A stretch of DNA of 64,000 nucleotides, from contig JADKID010000015.1 in the NCBI GenBank assembly GCA_016721425.1, positions 1 through 64,000 of the forward strand, read 5' to 3'. Position numbers and translations under genes: made by a program. Within the stretch, counting starts at the first letter, position 1. The number at the start of each line of letters is the position of its first letter. Of this stretch, positions 8,817 through 16,965 are shown piece by piece. The notes below the pieces were generated by a model. That model was given only the letters and a program-made list of their open reading frames with translations, ran no database searches and was not told where the DNA came from. Origin of the DNA: Bryobacterales bacterium (GTDB lineage Bacteria; Acidobacteriota; Terriglobia; Bryobacterales; Bryobacteraceae).

Positions 8817-9496
8817 TGCGAAATCTCCTTTTGCCCGGTGATGGCCCGCAGCCCCCCGGCCATATAGGCAACCAGCCTGGGCAGTGCCGCGGCGGTGTCC
8901 GACGGATCGGCCATGCCCATTGTGACGGTCTTCAACAGCGCTCCACCGGCCAAGTAGTGGGCCATGGCGCCGATGGAGAAGTGCATGCCCCAGCCGATTT
9001 CCTCGATCTCCGCGCCGGGCATGGCGCGCCGAAAGGCGGGTTGGAAGCGGGCGAGCACCGGTGCGAAGGCCTGCGGGAAGATGCGCAGCATCCAGTCGCC
9101 CGGCTCGGTATACATGCGGCCCATCAGGCGGGGGAAGTTGCAGAGCTGCACTCGCGAGTCCTTGGCCTCCAGGACGGGCAGGAGGAAGGCGCCGAGGACG
9201 GCTTCCAGGGAGAGCGGATCGTCGCCGGCCTCTGCCTCCACCTCGTCGAGCAACTCCAGGCGGCGCTGGTTGATGGGCTCCAGTTTGCGGAGGAGGACGG
9301 CGAGGATGAGGGATTCCTTGGACTGGAAGTGGTAGTTGACGGCGGCCAGGTTGACAGCGGCCTCGGTGGTGATTTGGCGGAGGGAGGTGGCGGCGAAACC
9401 GTGTTCGGAGAAGAGCTTCTCGGCGGAATCGAGAATGCGGTCCTTGGTTTCGGTGACGCGGATGGGCGCTTCGTCTGTGTCGAACGCTTGATTCAT
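8813..9496 (-). CDS. TetR-family repressor of the efflux operon (CecR-like)
   Basis: 227 residues from ATG at 9496. N-terminal TetR helix-turn-helix (TKDRILDSAEKLFSEHGFAATSLRQITTEAAVNLAAVNYHFQSKESL, residues ~15-62) and a CecR-type C-terminal domain (AVLGAFLLPVLE, FPRLMGRMYTEP, IGAMAHYLAGG). An upstream GTG would extend the frame to 9571, but the promoter lies inside that extension, so the ATG just downstream of the -10 is preferred. First gene of the operon, hence autoregulatory; in E. coli CecR likewise sits ahead of ybhGFSR. Confidence 0.9.
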   Translation of the reverse strand: MNQAFDTDEAPIRVTETKDRILDSAEKLFSEHGFAATSLRQITTEAAVNLAAVNYHFQSKESLILAVLLRKLEPINQRRLELLDEVEAEAGDDPLSLEAVLGAFLLPVLEAKDSRVQLCNFPRLMGRMYTEPGDWMLRIFPQAFAPVLARFQPAFRRAMPGAEIEEIGWGMHFSIGAMAHYLAGGALLKTVTMGMADPSDTAAALPRLVAYMAGGLRAITGQKEISQ

Positions 9497-9497
9497 A

Positions 9498-9537
9498 CGG
9501 TTGTATGAATCATACAGCCGTTTGAATTGGGTGTCAA
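9498..9537 (-). promoter_or_regulatory. Promoter and TetR operator of the efflux operon
   Basis: On the minus strand TTGACA (9537-9532), a 17-base spacer and TATGAT (9514-9509) form a near-consensus sigma70 promoter. The -10 is embedded in an inverted repeat: CGGTTGTATG (9498-9507), three centre bases, CATACAGCCG (9511-9520), matching in 9 of 10 pairs, a typical TetR operator. A second overlapping perfect repeat, ATTCATAC/GTATGAAT (9491-9498/9503-9510), reaches over the start codon. Only 12 bases separate the -10 from the ATG, so the transcript should be leaderless or nearly so. Confidence 0.85.
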
Positions 9538-9591
9538 GCGATTCGTCTCGAAGGCTCACTCCATGAGCCACTGCAGCCGTCAGGATGGGCT

Positions 9592-10047
9592 ATGTCGCTC
9601 CAGCCAGAACCGGATAGCGAATTCCATCGGCGGCTGGCCGAGGCTCTGCGCGGCGATCTGCGGGTGTACACGGCGCTGCTGCCGGCGGCGAGTATCATTC
9701 CATTCGATCCGCGCTTCCGTTTGGATGCGGATCCGGACGGGATGGCGGCGATCCATGGCTGCATTGCGGCGTGGCGGCGGGGCGAGGACCACCGGCTGAC
9801 GGTCTATCCGTGCGGCGCGTGGTTCGTTGCCGGCGACGACTACGCTCCGCTATTTGCGGCGCTGCACACGCGGCTGGAGTACATCCGGTGCTGGGTGCTG
9901 GGGCCGGCGGAATCGGCGTTTGCGCGAGAGTGGTGCGGACCGGTTGATGGGGAGGAGATCAGGCAGTTGGTGTGTGAGAGACGGAGTCCAGGCCTCGTTC
10001 GGCGATCTCCATTTCGCGGATGCGGAACTTCTGCACCTTGCCGGTGA
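9592..10047 (+). CDS. Hypothetical protein, divergent from the efflux operon
   Basis: 151 residues, cytoplasmic, no recognised family. The first ~122 residues have normal protein composition (FHRRLAEALRGDLRVYTALLPAA, HRLTVYPCGAWFVAGDDYAPLFAALHTRLEYIRCWVLG); the last ~30 overlap the 3' end of the convergent acyl-CoA synthetase gene and look unstructured. AGGATGGG upstream gives a plausible ribosome site. It starts 55 bases from the TetR -35 box, so both may share the regulatory region. Confidence 0.5.
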   Translation: MSLQPEPDSEFHRRLAEALRGDLRVYTALLPAASIIPFDPRFRLDADPDGMAAIHGCIAAWRRGEDHRLTVYPCGAWFVAGDDYAPLFAALHTRLEYIRCWVLGPAESAFAREWCGPVDGEEIRQLVCERRSPGLVRRSPFRGCGTSAPCR

Positions 10048-11599
10048 TGGTCATGGGGAAGGAATCGACGAAGCGGATGGCTTCGGGCACTTTGAAGTAG
10101 GCGATTTTGCCCTTGCACCAGGCGCGGAGTTCCTCGGCCGTGGCGCTCTCGCCGGGCTTGAGGCGGACCCAAGCCAACACGGTTTCGCCAAGCCGGGCGT
10201 CGGGCAGGCCTACCACCTGCGCCTCGGCGATTTTCGGGTTGGTGTAGAGGAACTCCTCGATCTCGCGCGGGTAGATATTCTCGCCGCCGCGCAGGATCAT
10301 GTCCTTGAGCCGCCCGGTCATGCGGAAGCAGCCGTCTTCGCGCATGATGGCGAGGTCGCCGGAGTGGAGCCAGCCTTCGGCGTCGATCACTTTCGCGGTA
10401 GCTTCGTCGTCGGCGTCGTAGCCCTTCATCACCAGATAGCCGCGGGTGCAGAGCTCGCCTTGCTCGCCTACCGGCAGGACGGCACTGGTGGCCGGATCGA
10501 CGATTTGGATCTCGGTGGCGGGCATGGCGCGGCCGACGGTGGTGCAGCGCACGTCCAGGCTGTCGTCGATGGAGGACATGGTGCTCACAGGGGAGCTTTC
10601 TGTCTGGCCGTAGCAGATGGTGATCTGGGGGCAGTGCATCTCGTCGACGACCCGGCGCATCACCTCGATGGGGCAGGGCGCGCCGGCCATCACGCCGGTG
10701 CGGAGGGAGGTGAGATCGTACTGGGCGAAATCCGGTCTGGACAGCTCGGCGATGAACATGGTGGGCACGCCATAGAGCGCGGTGGCGCGCTCCTCCTGGA
10801 TGGCCTGGAGGGTCTCTCCGGCATCAAAGGAGGCAGCGGGCAGGATGATGGCCGCGCCGGTGGCGGCGGCAACCATGGTGCCGATGACGCAGCCGAAGCA
10901 GTGGTAAAGCGGCACGGGGAGGCAGATGCGGTCCACTTCACTGGCGCCGAGCCGCTCGCCGATGAAGCGCCCGTTGTTGATGAGGTTGCGGTGGGTGAGG
11001 AGGACGCCCTTGGGCGAGCCGGTGGTGCCGGAGGTGTACTGGATGTTGGCCACGTCGCCGGGCGCGATGACGGGATCGGTGAACCGCTCGCCGGCGGCCA
11101 GCATGACGTCCCAATCGCGGGTGCCGAGGTAGATGGTGCGCTCGAGCAGGCAGTTGACGCCTTCCACGGATTCGGCGAGGATCCTGCGGTAGTCGGCGCG
11201 CGCGTCGCTCTCGTGGAGGAAGAGGATGCGGATGGCGCTTTTCTGGAGGACGAAGCGGAGCTCGTGGGAGCGGTAGGCCGGATTGACGTTGACGAGGACG
11301 ATGCCGGAGAGGGCGCAGGCGTATTGGAGGAGAACCCATTCGGCGCAGTTGGTGGACCAGACGCCGACGCGATCACCGGGATTGAGGCCGAGCGCGAGGA
11401 GGCCGGCGGCCACCTTTTCCGTGGCCAGGAGAAGTTCACGCCAGGTGAAGCGGAGTTTCTGGTGACGGGAAACGAGCGCTTCGACGGAGGGGCAGCGGCT
11501 CGCCGTTTGGCGCAGCACCCGTCCGATGGTGCGCTCCCATACCGCCGCCGCGGGACCCGCGGCATAGCTCTCTCTCGCCGCGAGACCGCCTGCCTTCAT
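9959..11599 (-). CDS. Fatty-acyl-CoA synthetase (AMP-binding)
   Basis: 546-residue ANL-superfamily ligase that would form acyl-AMP and then acyl-CoA. AMP-binding motif YTSGTTGSPKGVLLTH, A5 motif ICYGQTESSP, A7 GWLHSGDLAIM, A8 hinge GRLKDMILRGGENIYPREIE, and catalytic Lys near the end in MTITGKVQKFRIRE. The FACS-type features point to medium/long-chain fatty acids; the substrate is not fixed. Its ATG shares a base with the stop of the upstream EAL gene (TGATG), so it is translationally coupled to c-di-GMP signalling genes, which is unusual. Confidence 0.9.
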   Translation of the reverse strand: MKAGGLAARESYAAGPAAAVWERTIGRVLRQTASRCPSVEALVSRHQKLRFTWRELLLATEKVAAGLLALGLNPGDRVGVWSTNCAEWVLLQYACALSGIVLVNVNPAYRSHELRFVLQKSAIRILFLHESDARADYRRILAESVEGVNCLLERTIYLGTRDWDVMLAAGERFTDPVIAPGDVANIQYTSGTTGSPKGVLLTHRNLINNGRFIGERLGASEVDRICLPVPLYHCFGCVIGTMVAAATGAAIILPAASFDAGETLQAIQEERATALYGVPTMFIAELSRPDFAQYDLTSLRTGVMAGAPCPIEVMRRVVDEMHCPQITICYGQTESSPVSTMSSIDDSLDVRCTTVGRAMPATEIQIVDPATSAVLPVGEQGELCTRGYLVMKGYDADDEATAKVIDAEGWLHSGDLAIMREDGCFRMTGRLKDMILRGGENIYPREIEEFLYTNPKIAEAQVVGLPDARLGETVLAWVRLKPGESATAEELRAWCKGKIAYFKVPEAIRFVDSFPMTITGKVQKFRIREMEIAERGLDSVSHTPTA

Positions 11600-13614
11600 C
11601 AGCTGTAGTTTATAACGGCGGCGGGGGCCAGGTAGAGATTGGCGAATCGTTCGGCATCCGTGGGCTTGCCGCGCAGGAAGCCCTGGACCTCATCGCAGCC
11701 GAGCGCCTGGACGTGCTGGAACTGGTCTTCGGTTTCGATGCCCTCGATGATGACGGTGAGGTGGAGCTCGTGAGCGAGGCTAATGATGCTGTGGAGGATG
11801 GGGGTGCGCGGACCGGAATCCATCTCCTGGAGGAAGCGGCGATCGATCTTGAGGCGCTGCACGGGCAGGTCGCGCAGCCATGCCAGGGAAGACTGCCCGG
11901 TGCCAAAATCGTCCAGGGCGAACGTCACGCCGAGGCGTTGGATTTCGCACATCTGGGCGATGGCGGCATCCAGATCGTTGAGGATCGCGGACTCGGTGAT
12001 TTCGAGCTCGAGCAGATCTGGGGGGAGACCCGTGGAGGCCAGAGTAGCCTCCACCTGGCGGACCAGATCCCCGGTCTGAAACTGATAGGGGGAGACATTG
12101 ACGCCGATGCGGATGGCGTGGCCGGAGTGAAACCACAGTCTGGACTGGCGGCACGCTTCCTCCAGGCCCCATTCGCCGAAGGGGAGGATGAGGCCGATCT
12201 CTTCGGCCAGCGGGATGAAAGTCGCTGGCGACACCAGGCCGACATGGGGCTGGCGCCAGCGCATCAGCGCCTCGCAGCCCGCGAGCGCGCCTGTCCTGAG
12301 ACAGAACTGCGGCTGGTAGTGCAGGAAGAGCTCGCCGTGCGGCAAGGCGTTTCTGAGAAGGTCCTCGAGGATCATCCGCTCGCGCGACTTGCTCTGCATG
12401 GCTGGATTGAAGCACTCGAGAGAGCCAGGGGCGCTCTGCTGCGCACTCTCCATCGCCATGCGCGCCTGGCGCAACGCCAGATCCGGTTGGCCTTCCAGCA
12501 GATCGCCGAATGAGATGCCCGCCGTGGCGGAGATCTGAATGCTGTGGCCGCCTATCTCATAGAGCGCAGAGAGGCGCGCCTGGAGATGGGCGGCCACCTG
12601 GACCGCCTCCGCCTCGCCGGCCACATCGGGGAGGATCACGACAAAGTCATCGGCGCCAATCCGGGCCAGATGGTCCGCCGGATTCAGCGAAGAGCGCAGG
12701 CGGTTGGCGGCCTCCCTCAGAAGCTCATCGCCGATCCCGCTGCCTAGAATGGCGTGGACCCGGTGGAATCCGGTGAGTTCCAGGCAGACGACCGCCGGAG
12801 GGATGGAGGCGCCGGCGAGGACCTGCCCGAGCAGCCTGCAAGCCTGTGTCCGGTTCCACACACCGGTGAGAGTATCGCGCTGTGCCAGGAAGTACAGCTC
12901 CTCCAGCAGGTGATGCTGCTCAAGCGCTAGCGCGGCCAGATGCTTTAGCTCTTCCAGTTTTCGGCAACGGCCCTCCAAGGCGGAGGCGTCGGCCGGCAGG
13001 AACAGGGTCAACGTGCCGACCACCTCGCCAGCGGCTGTGACCAACAGGTCTGACCAGCACTGGCCGATGCCTGCGGCGTGAGCGACCAGTAAAAACGGCG
13101 CCCAACCGCCGCTTTGGCCCAGGCGGACAATTTCGCCACGCAGCGGCCACCAGGGCGCGGCGGCGGGGCCGCCCGGCGCCAGACCGTCGAGCGCAGCCAC
13201 TAGTCCGTCTCCCGGATGTGCGCCCGAATGCGCTCTGAGTACTCCGTCCACCAATTGAAAGACCAGCACCCGCACACCCGGCAGAGCATCCTCCGAACCT
13301 TGCGCCAACTGGTGGAGCACCGTGTGTAGCGGTTCGTGGCGCGCCAACGCCTCGTGGATCCGGTTGCGCAATTCCTCCATGCCGCAGCCTGGGTCACCGG
13401 GATAGGGCTCCATGACGACCAGCGCGCCAGGGGCGGGGATGGCAGGCAACGGGAAGCGCCGCAGACGACTGCCCTTCACGGCGCAGTGTGTCAGGCGGCC
13501 CGCCGCCTTGGCGCACTGGTTCCGAGCCACCACCTCGCCGGTCCGGGCATCCTCGACCCATGCCGGAAAAGGAAACCGGTCAAATTCGGAGCTTCCGTTA
13601 TTCAAGGCCGCCAT
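11599..13614 (-). CDS. PAS/GAF-like - degenerate GGDEF - EAL c-di-GMP phosphodiesterase
   Basis: 671 residues, no TM. N-terminal PAS-like stretch (FPFPAWVEDARTGEVVARN), GAF-like region ~90-235, GGDEF domain ~240-405 whose signature is GADDF (320-324) and so probably not a cyclase, and an EAL domain ~412-660. The EAL catalytic set is intact: EAL 448-450, NVSPYQF, ELEITES, DDFGTG 568-573, LKIDRRF, EGIETEDQF, QGFLRG. I infer a c-di-GMP phosphodiesterase with the GADDF domain as a regulatory site. Overlaps the preceding gene by 13 bases. Confidence 0.9.
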   Translation of the reverse strand: MAALNNGSSEFDRFPFPAWVEDARTGEVVARNQCAKAAGRLTHCAVKGSRLRRFPLPAIPAPGALVVMEPYPGDPGCGMEELRNRIHEALARHEPLHTVLHQLAQGSEDALPGVRVLVFQLVDGVLRAHSGAHPGDGLVAALDGLAPGGPAAAPWWPLRGEIVRLGQSGGWAPFLLVAHAAGIGQCWSDLLVTAAGEVVGTLTLFLPADASALEGRCRKLEELKHLAALALEQHHLLEELYFLAQRDTLTGVWNRTQACRLLGQVLAGASIPPAVVCLELTGFHRVHAILGSGIGDELLREAANRLRSSLNPADHLARIGADDFVVILPDVAGEAEAVQVAAHLQARLSALYEIGGHSIQISATAGISFGDLLEGQPDLALRQARMAMESAQQSAPGSLECFNPAMQSKSRERMILEDLLRNALPHGELFLHYQPQFCLRTGALAGCEALMRWRQPHVGLVSPATFIPLAEEIGLILPFGEWGLEEACRQSRLWFHSGHAIRIGVNVSPYQFQTGDLVRQVEATLASTGLPPDLLELEITESAILNDLDAAIAQMCEIQRLGVTFALDDFGTGQSSLAWLRDLPVQRLKIDRRFLQEMDSGPRTPILHSIISLAHELHLTVIIEGIETEDQFQHVQALGCDEVQGFLRGKPTDAERFANLYLAPAAVINYS

Positions 13615-14621
13615 CGCCGTCCTTCAAAGAACTGGTCGAATTCATCAGTCACCCCCGTGGGCCCGGCCTCTGCGTGCGAGGTGCACAGCCAACGCACCGA
13701 CACAGAAAGCAGGGCGGCGCGCCCGCCCGTCATGACCCTATGCTCGAAGGGCCGGGCGAAAGTCTCTTCCAACTGGTCGCGCCTTTCCTGAACGGTCTCC
13801 TGCGTAGTCTGGACGATCACCACGGCATCCTCCGCCCAGAGGTACGCCTGGTCGCCCTCCCGCGGCGTCGACACCAGCGCAAACGCCGCGAGCAGGTCAT
13901 CGGCGATGGGAGCGCCATAGCGGCTGCGGATGATTCTGAGACGTTCCAACTGGCAGGCGATGGCGAGCGAGGCAGGCGCGCCGGGCAAACTGGCCGCATC
14001 GAGCCTCCGGATCGCCTCGGCCCGTCCGGGCAATCCGGGGAGCCTCTGGCCGGCGGTCCTCGCCTTTTGCAGCTCCGCATCGAGCTTCTGCAGAGTTCCG
14101 GCGCCCTCCGTTTTTGTCTGTTCCGCTGCCTCGCGCACCAGCCGCATGGTCTCGGTCAGACTGGTCTTCATCGCCACGAGATCGTTGAGTTGGGAGGTGC
14201 GGTGCAGCGCGGTTTCGACGCGGCGCAGACGGTCGACGGAGTCCTCGTTGCCGGAAGAGAGGCTCAGCAGAGCTTCGTTGAGCGCCCCCAACATATGGCG
14301 CACGTCGCGGCCCTGCTCCAACTGGCGCTCAGCCTCCAACCTCTGCCGCTCCGCCAGCACCACCGAAACCTGCGCGTGGAATCGCGCCAGATCGTCCGGC
14401 ACTTCCAGAACGTCCAGCATCGCTGTGAGGCTGCCCCACTGGGGCCGCAAGACCGCGTAGCCGTTCTCGGTCATCAGATGAGTGTCTACCTCGTTGACAA
14501 TGACGGCGCAGGCGCCCGCGTGCAGACTCGTCCCGGAGGCCGCTTCCCGCTCCGGGCTGAACTGGTCGAGATACCGTCTGATGCTGATGAGTGGCATGAC
14601 CGGCTGCGAGATTCCCTTCAA
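13602..14621 (-). CDS. Coiled-coil protein with strongly degenerate GGDEF-like domain
   Basis: 339 residues, cytoplasmic. Residues ~75-215 are helical and Glu/Arg/Leu-rich, likely coiled coil. The C-terminal ~120 residues follow the GGDEF fold pattern (LAIACQLERLRIIRSRYGAPIADDLLAAFA..., then YLWAEDAVVIVQT where GGDEF and its flanks should be), with none of the catalytic residues. The given start is TTG at 14621; ATG at 14597 (MPLISIRRYLDQF) is an alternative. It heads an operon with the EAL protein and probably works with it, perhaps as a nucleotide sensor or partner. Confidence 0.7.
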   Translation of the reverse strand: MKGISQPVMPLISIRRYLDQFSPEREAASGTSLHAGACAVIVNEVDTHLMTENGYAVLRPQWGSLTAMLDVLEVPDDLARFHAQVSVVLAERQRLEAERQLEQGRDVRHMLGALNEALLSLSSGNEDSVDRLRRVETALHRTSQLNDLVAMKTSLTETMRLVREAAEQTKTEGAGTLQKLDAELQKARTAGQRLPGLPGRAEAIRRLDAASLPGAPASLAIACQLERLRIIRSRYGAPIADDLLAAFALVSTPREGDQAYLWAEDAVVIVQTTQETVQERRDQLEETFARPFEHRVMTGGRAALLSVSVRWLCTSHAEAGPTGVTDEFDQFFEGRRWRP

Positions 14622-14740
14622 TCCTCTCTTCGGTTCGCTCCGCCAGTTTCGTAGGATAAAGGTGCTGGAGCCGGGCTGGTAGTTGCCATTCGGCGCGCTG
14701 CCGGTACTTCAGCGCAGAGGATGACTGCAATGCACCCCCC

Positions 14741-14761
14741 GTACCTGTAAAATGAAGGTAC
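14741..14761 (+). promoter_or_regulatory. Inverted repeat over the cytochrome c promoter
   Basis: GTACCT (14741-14746) and AGGTAC (14756-14761) form a perfect 6-bp inverted repeat around TAAAAT, a plausible -10 for the cytochrome c gene at 14790. A -35 is not convincing. The arrangement would let a repressor or activator act at the -10; no regulator is assigned. Confidence 0.4.
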
Positions 14762-14789
14762 CCACCACAATGGTCCTGAGGAGCTGAAA

Positions 14790-15119
14790 ATGATGACCAA
14801 CCGTATTCTGGCCTGTGCGGCCCTTTCCCTCACCTTGATTGCCGGCCGGGCACTCGCCCAGAAGCCTGGCGACGCCGCGAAGGGCAAGGAAGTTTTTGAA
14901 CAGTGTGGCGTCTGCCACAACGCTGATTCGGATGAAAAGAAGATGGGACCTGGTCTGAAGGGTCTCTACAAGAAGGCCAAGATGGCCAACGGGCAGAAGC
15001 CCACCGATGCCAGTATTCTGGCTCTCGTCAACAAGGGGAAGGGCACCATGCCGGCGTTTGCCGATGTGCTGAGCGCCGAAGAGAAGGCCGACCTGATGGC
15101 CTATTTGAAGACCCTGTAG
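14790..15119 (+). CDS. Small secreted class I cytochrome c
   Basis: 109 residues: cleavable signal peptide (ILACAALSLTLIAGRALAQ), one haem-binding CGVCH, and distal Met ligand in KGKGTMPAF. The spacing and size match periplasmic c-type monohaem carriers (cytochrome c2/c550 type). GAGGAGC lies upstream of the ATG. It would carry electrons in the periplasm; its partners are not encoded next to it. Confidence 0.9.
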   Translation: MMTNRILACAALSLTLIAGRALAQKPGDAAKGKEVFEQCGVCHNADSDEKKMGPGLKGLYKKAKMANGQKPTDASILALVNKGKGTMPAFADVLSAEEKADLMAYLKTL

Positions 15120-15187
15120 TTGATCCGGCTTCGGAAGAAGTTCTCCAGTGGGGAGGGCCGGATGGCGGCGCGCGTCAGCGGCGCGAT

Positions 15188-15217
15188 TTGACCCGGTCCT
15201 CCCGCACCCGTTAGAAT
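15188..15217 (+). promoter_or_regulatory. Promoter of tRNA-Glu
   Basis: TTGACC (15188-15193), an 18-base spacer and TAGAAT (15212-15217) give a good sigma70 promoter 34 bases ahead of the tRNA 5' end. Confidence 0.7.
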
Positions 15218-15251
15218 AGAAATGTCGCCGGTTCCCCACCAGCGTAGTTGC

Positions 15252-15329
15252 GTCCCCATCGTCTAGCCCGGCCTAGGACACCGCCCTTTCACGGCGATAA
15301 CGCGGGTTCGAATCCCGCTGGGGACGCCA
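15252..15329 (+). tRNA. tRNA-Glu (anticodon TTC), CCA encoded
   Basis: The acceptor arms GTCCCCA (15252-15258) and TGGGGAC (15319-15325) pair fully, followed by G and an encoded CCA (15327-15329). The anticodon loop reads C-T-TTC-A-C inside a CCGCC/GGCG-type stem, giving TTC for Glu. The T arm has the GGTTCGAATCC signature. Confidence 0.95.
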
Positions 15330-15344
15330 TATATTTTCAGGCAG

Positions 15345-15830
15345 TTACAAATCACGCTCATCGGATTCCGGAATCGCCGCCGGGCGAGGGAGCTCGATGT
15401 GTTTGCCTTCGGTCACAGAGTAGCCGGCATATTTCAGCACGCTCTCGCAGAGCGCCAGGAAATCGGCGAGTGACAGGTCGCTCTCCGCGTCGTTGGTGCG
15501 CCATCCACAAATTCGGAAGCTCGCCGCCGATGCTCCGGATTCTTCGTGATCGACTGTTGGCAACAACGAGTAGCCTTTCTTATAGGCGTGGCGCCCGGTC
15601 TTCGAATCTTCATTTCTGTATGTGCTGATCAGACGCCAGTCCAACTTCTCTCCCGTGTAGGCATCCTGACCGGCCGATAGGACGACGGCGGCGTGGCTCA
15701 CCCCGGACTGATTGCGGCGCCGGTCTCTCCTGACGTGTGCACTTGCCTTTCGTCCCAACCACCTCTCGTAAGCACCAGGATCCACGTTTTTTTCGAGCAG
15801 GAATGCCGGCATTTCGTGCTTGCGCGCCAT
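15345..15830 (-). CDS. HNH-endonuclease-like protein beside tRNA-Glu
   Basis: About 161 residues from ATG at 15830; a GTG at 15869 or ATG at 15812 are alternatives and no start has a good ribosome site. N-terminal basic helix (AYERWLGRKASAHVRRDRRR), then DAYTGEKLDW, LLPTVDHEES and ICGWRTNDAESDLSLADFLALC. The D-H and later N-D-x-x-x-D pattern resembles an HNH-type fold in small stand-alone proteins. It ends 15 bases from the tRNA 3' end, in convergent orientation. Function is inferred from the motif only. Confidence 0.55.
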   Translation of the reverse strand: MARKHEMPAFLLEKNVDPGAYERWLGRKASAHVRRDRRRNQSGVSHAAVVLSAGQDAYTGEKLDWRLISTYRNEDSKTGRHAYKKGYSLLPTVDHEESGASAASFRICGWRTNDAESDLSLADFLALCESVLKYAGYSVTEGKHIELPRPAAIPESDERDL

Positions 15831-15996
15831 TTCTCGATGGCACACAAGCCAACAGCCGGCAGAAGCCACTGGCCGAGGGTCTGTGCCGATGCGCGGGAGC
15901 GGGACTGCGGGGACAACATTGTTGAACCTTCCTGTTTTATTGACAATTCACGGCGGTGGCACGGAGATGTAAGGGAGCTAGTCCATTCTTTGTGTG

Positions 15997-16965
15997 ATGG
16001 AACCCAGAGGGCGCGTATCCGTGAGGCGGCAATTCTCCCGGCGCGGGCTGCTGACGGCACTTTTCACAGCGTGGACGATGCCGCGCATGGAGGGAGAGGT
16101 CCGTGGCGGCATCCCGGCGATTGGGACGGCCTGTCCTGAGCCGGAACATTCCAGAGAGTTGAGCTACCGGGCCGATGCGGTGGTGCAGGTACTTGGACTA
16201 CGGGTCTTGTCGCGAGAAAACGTGGGTGGAGGCGAAGCGAGGCTGGAAAGGGCTCCGGGCCGGCTGTCGTTGCGATTTGCGGCGGGATCGAACCCGGACA
16301 GGGCGAGCGGGCTGAACCGCATCGGGTATGTCGAAGAGGAGACGGCTACCGGCGAGGACGGCACGGCGCGATCTTCCACCTACGGATTCATCACAGAGAG
16401 CCGCGAGCAGACGATGGAGGAATCCCGGCGGGCGCTCCAGAGGGGGAGCGCGGGAGCCGCCACTTACACGGTGCTGGAGGCGCGCGGGCAGGGCGCGCGC
16501 GTGGACGCGAAGGTCTTTCGGGTGAAGGCGGAGGCCAAATTGAGTTGGCCAGGGTGGCGGCAGGTGCTGGCGGCGGTATCGAGCGCACAGCCGGCGGGCG
16601 AGCCGCGGCAGACCAGCGTGGAGTTTCCGTGGGGGAGCGCCACCTCGTTTCTCGGGGCGGTACACGGAGCGATGCAGGCGGGTGCGGGGCAGGGCAAGCG
16701 CCCGTATGTCTACAACGGACAACTCTATGACCTGACGTGGAGGAGCTCCGCGTCGGAGGGGATGCTGCAAATGGACGCGCGCATTCACAACCGGATGACG
16801 GGGAAGGTGACGCCATTCCGGCTCTGGTTCGATGGCCGAAGCGCGGACCCGCTACCCAGCCGGATTGAGTATCAGCCGCGCGGGTTCCTGCAATTGACGT
16901 TTGTCCAGACCGGACCGGCGCCCGCTGGGCGCTACCGCAGTGCTGTCCCAGAGGAAAAGGCATGA
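15997..16965 (+). CDS. Hypothetical secreted protein, first gene of PHP/GT4 operon
   Basis: 322 residues from ATG 15997 (a GTG lies one codon upstream). A twin-arginine-like leader is present (RRQFSRRGLLTALFTAW). The mature part is beta-rich (YRADAVVQVLGLRVLSRENVGGG ... RIEYQPRGFLQLTFVQT) and recalls DUF3108-type outer-surface proteins, though I do not claim membership. Its stop overlaps the PHP gene start by 4 bases, so it belongs to the same operon. Confidence 0.65.
   Translation: MEPRGRVSVRRQFSRRGLLTALFTAWTMPRMEGEVRGGIPAIGTACPEPEHSRELSYRADAVVQVLGLRVLSRENVGGGEARLERAPGRLSLRFAAGSNPDRASGLNRIGYVEEETATGEDGTARSSTYGFITESREQTMEESRRALQRGSAGAATYTVLEARGQGARVDAKVFRVKAEAKLSWPGWRQVLAAVSSAQPAGEPRQTSVEFPWGSATSFLGAVHGAMQAGAGQGKRPYVYNGQLYDLTWRSSASEGMLQMDARIHNRMTGKVTPFRLWFDGRSADPLPSRIEYQPRGFLQLTFVQTGPAPAGRYRSAVPEEKA

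Noticed and set aside
9827..11608. 593-residue plus-strand ORF
   Set aside because: Antisense to the acyl-CoA synthetase, which has all its family motifs.
15252..16000. Integrated genomic island at tRNA-Glu
   Set aside because: No integrase and no second copy of the tRNA 3' end were seen in the window.
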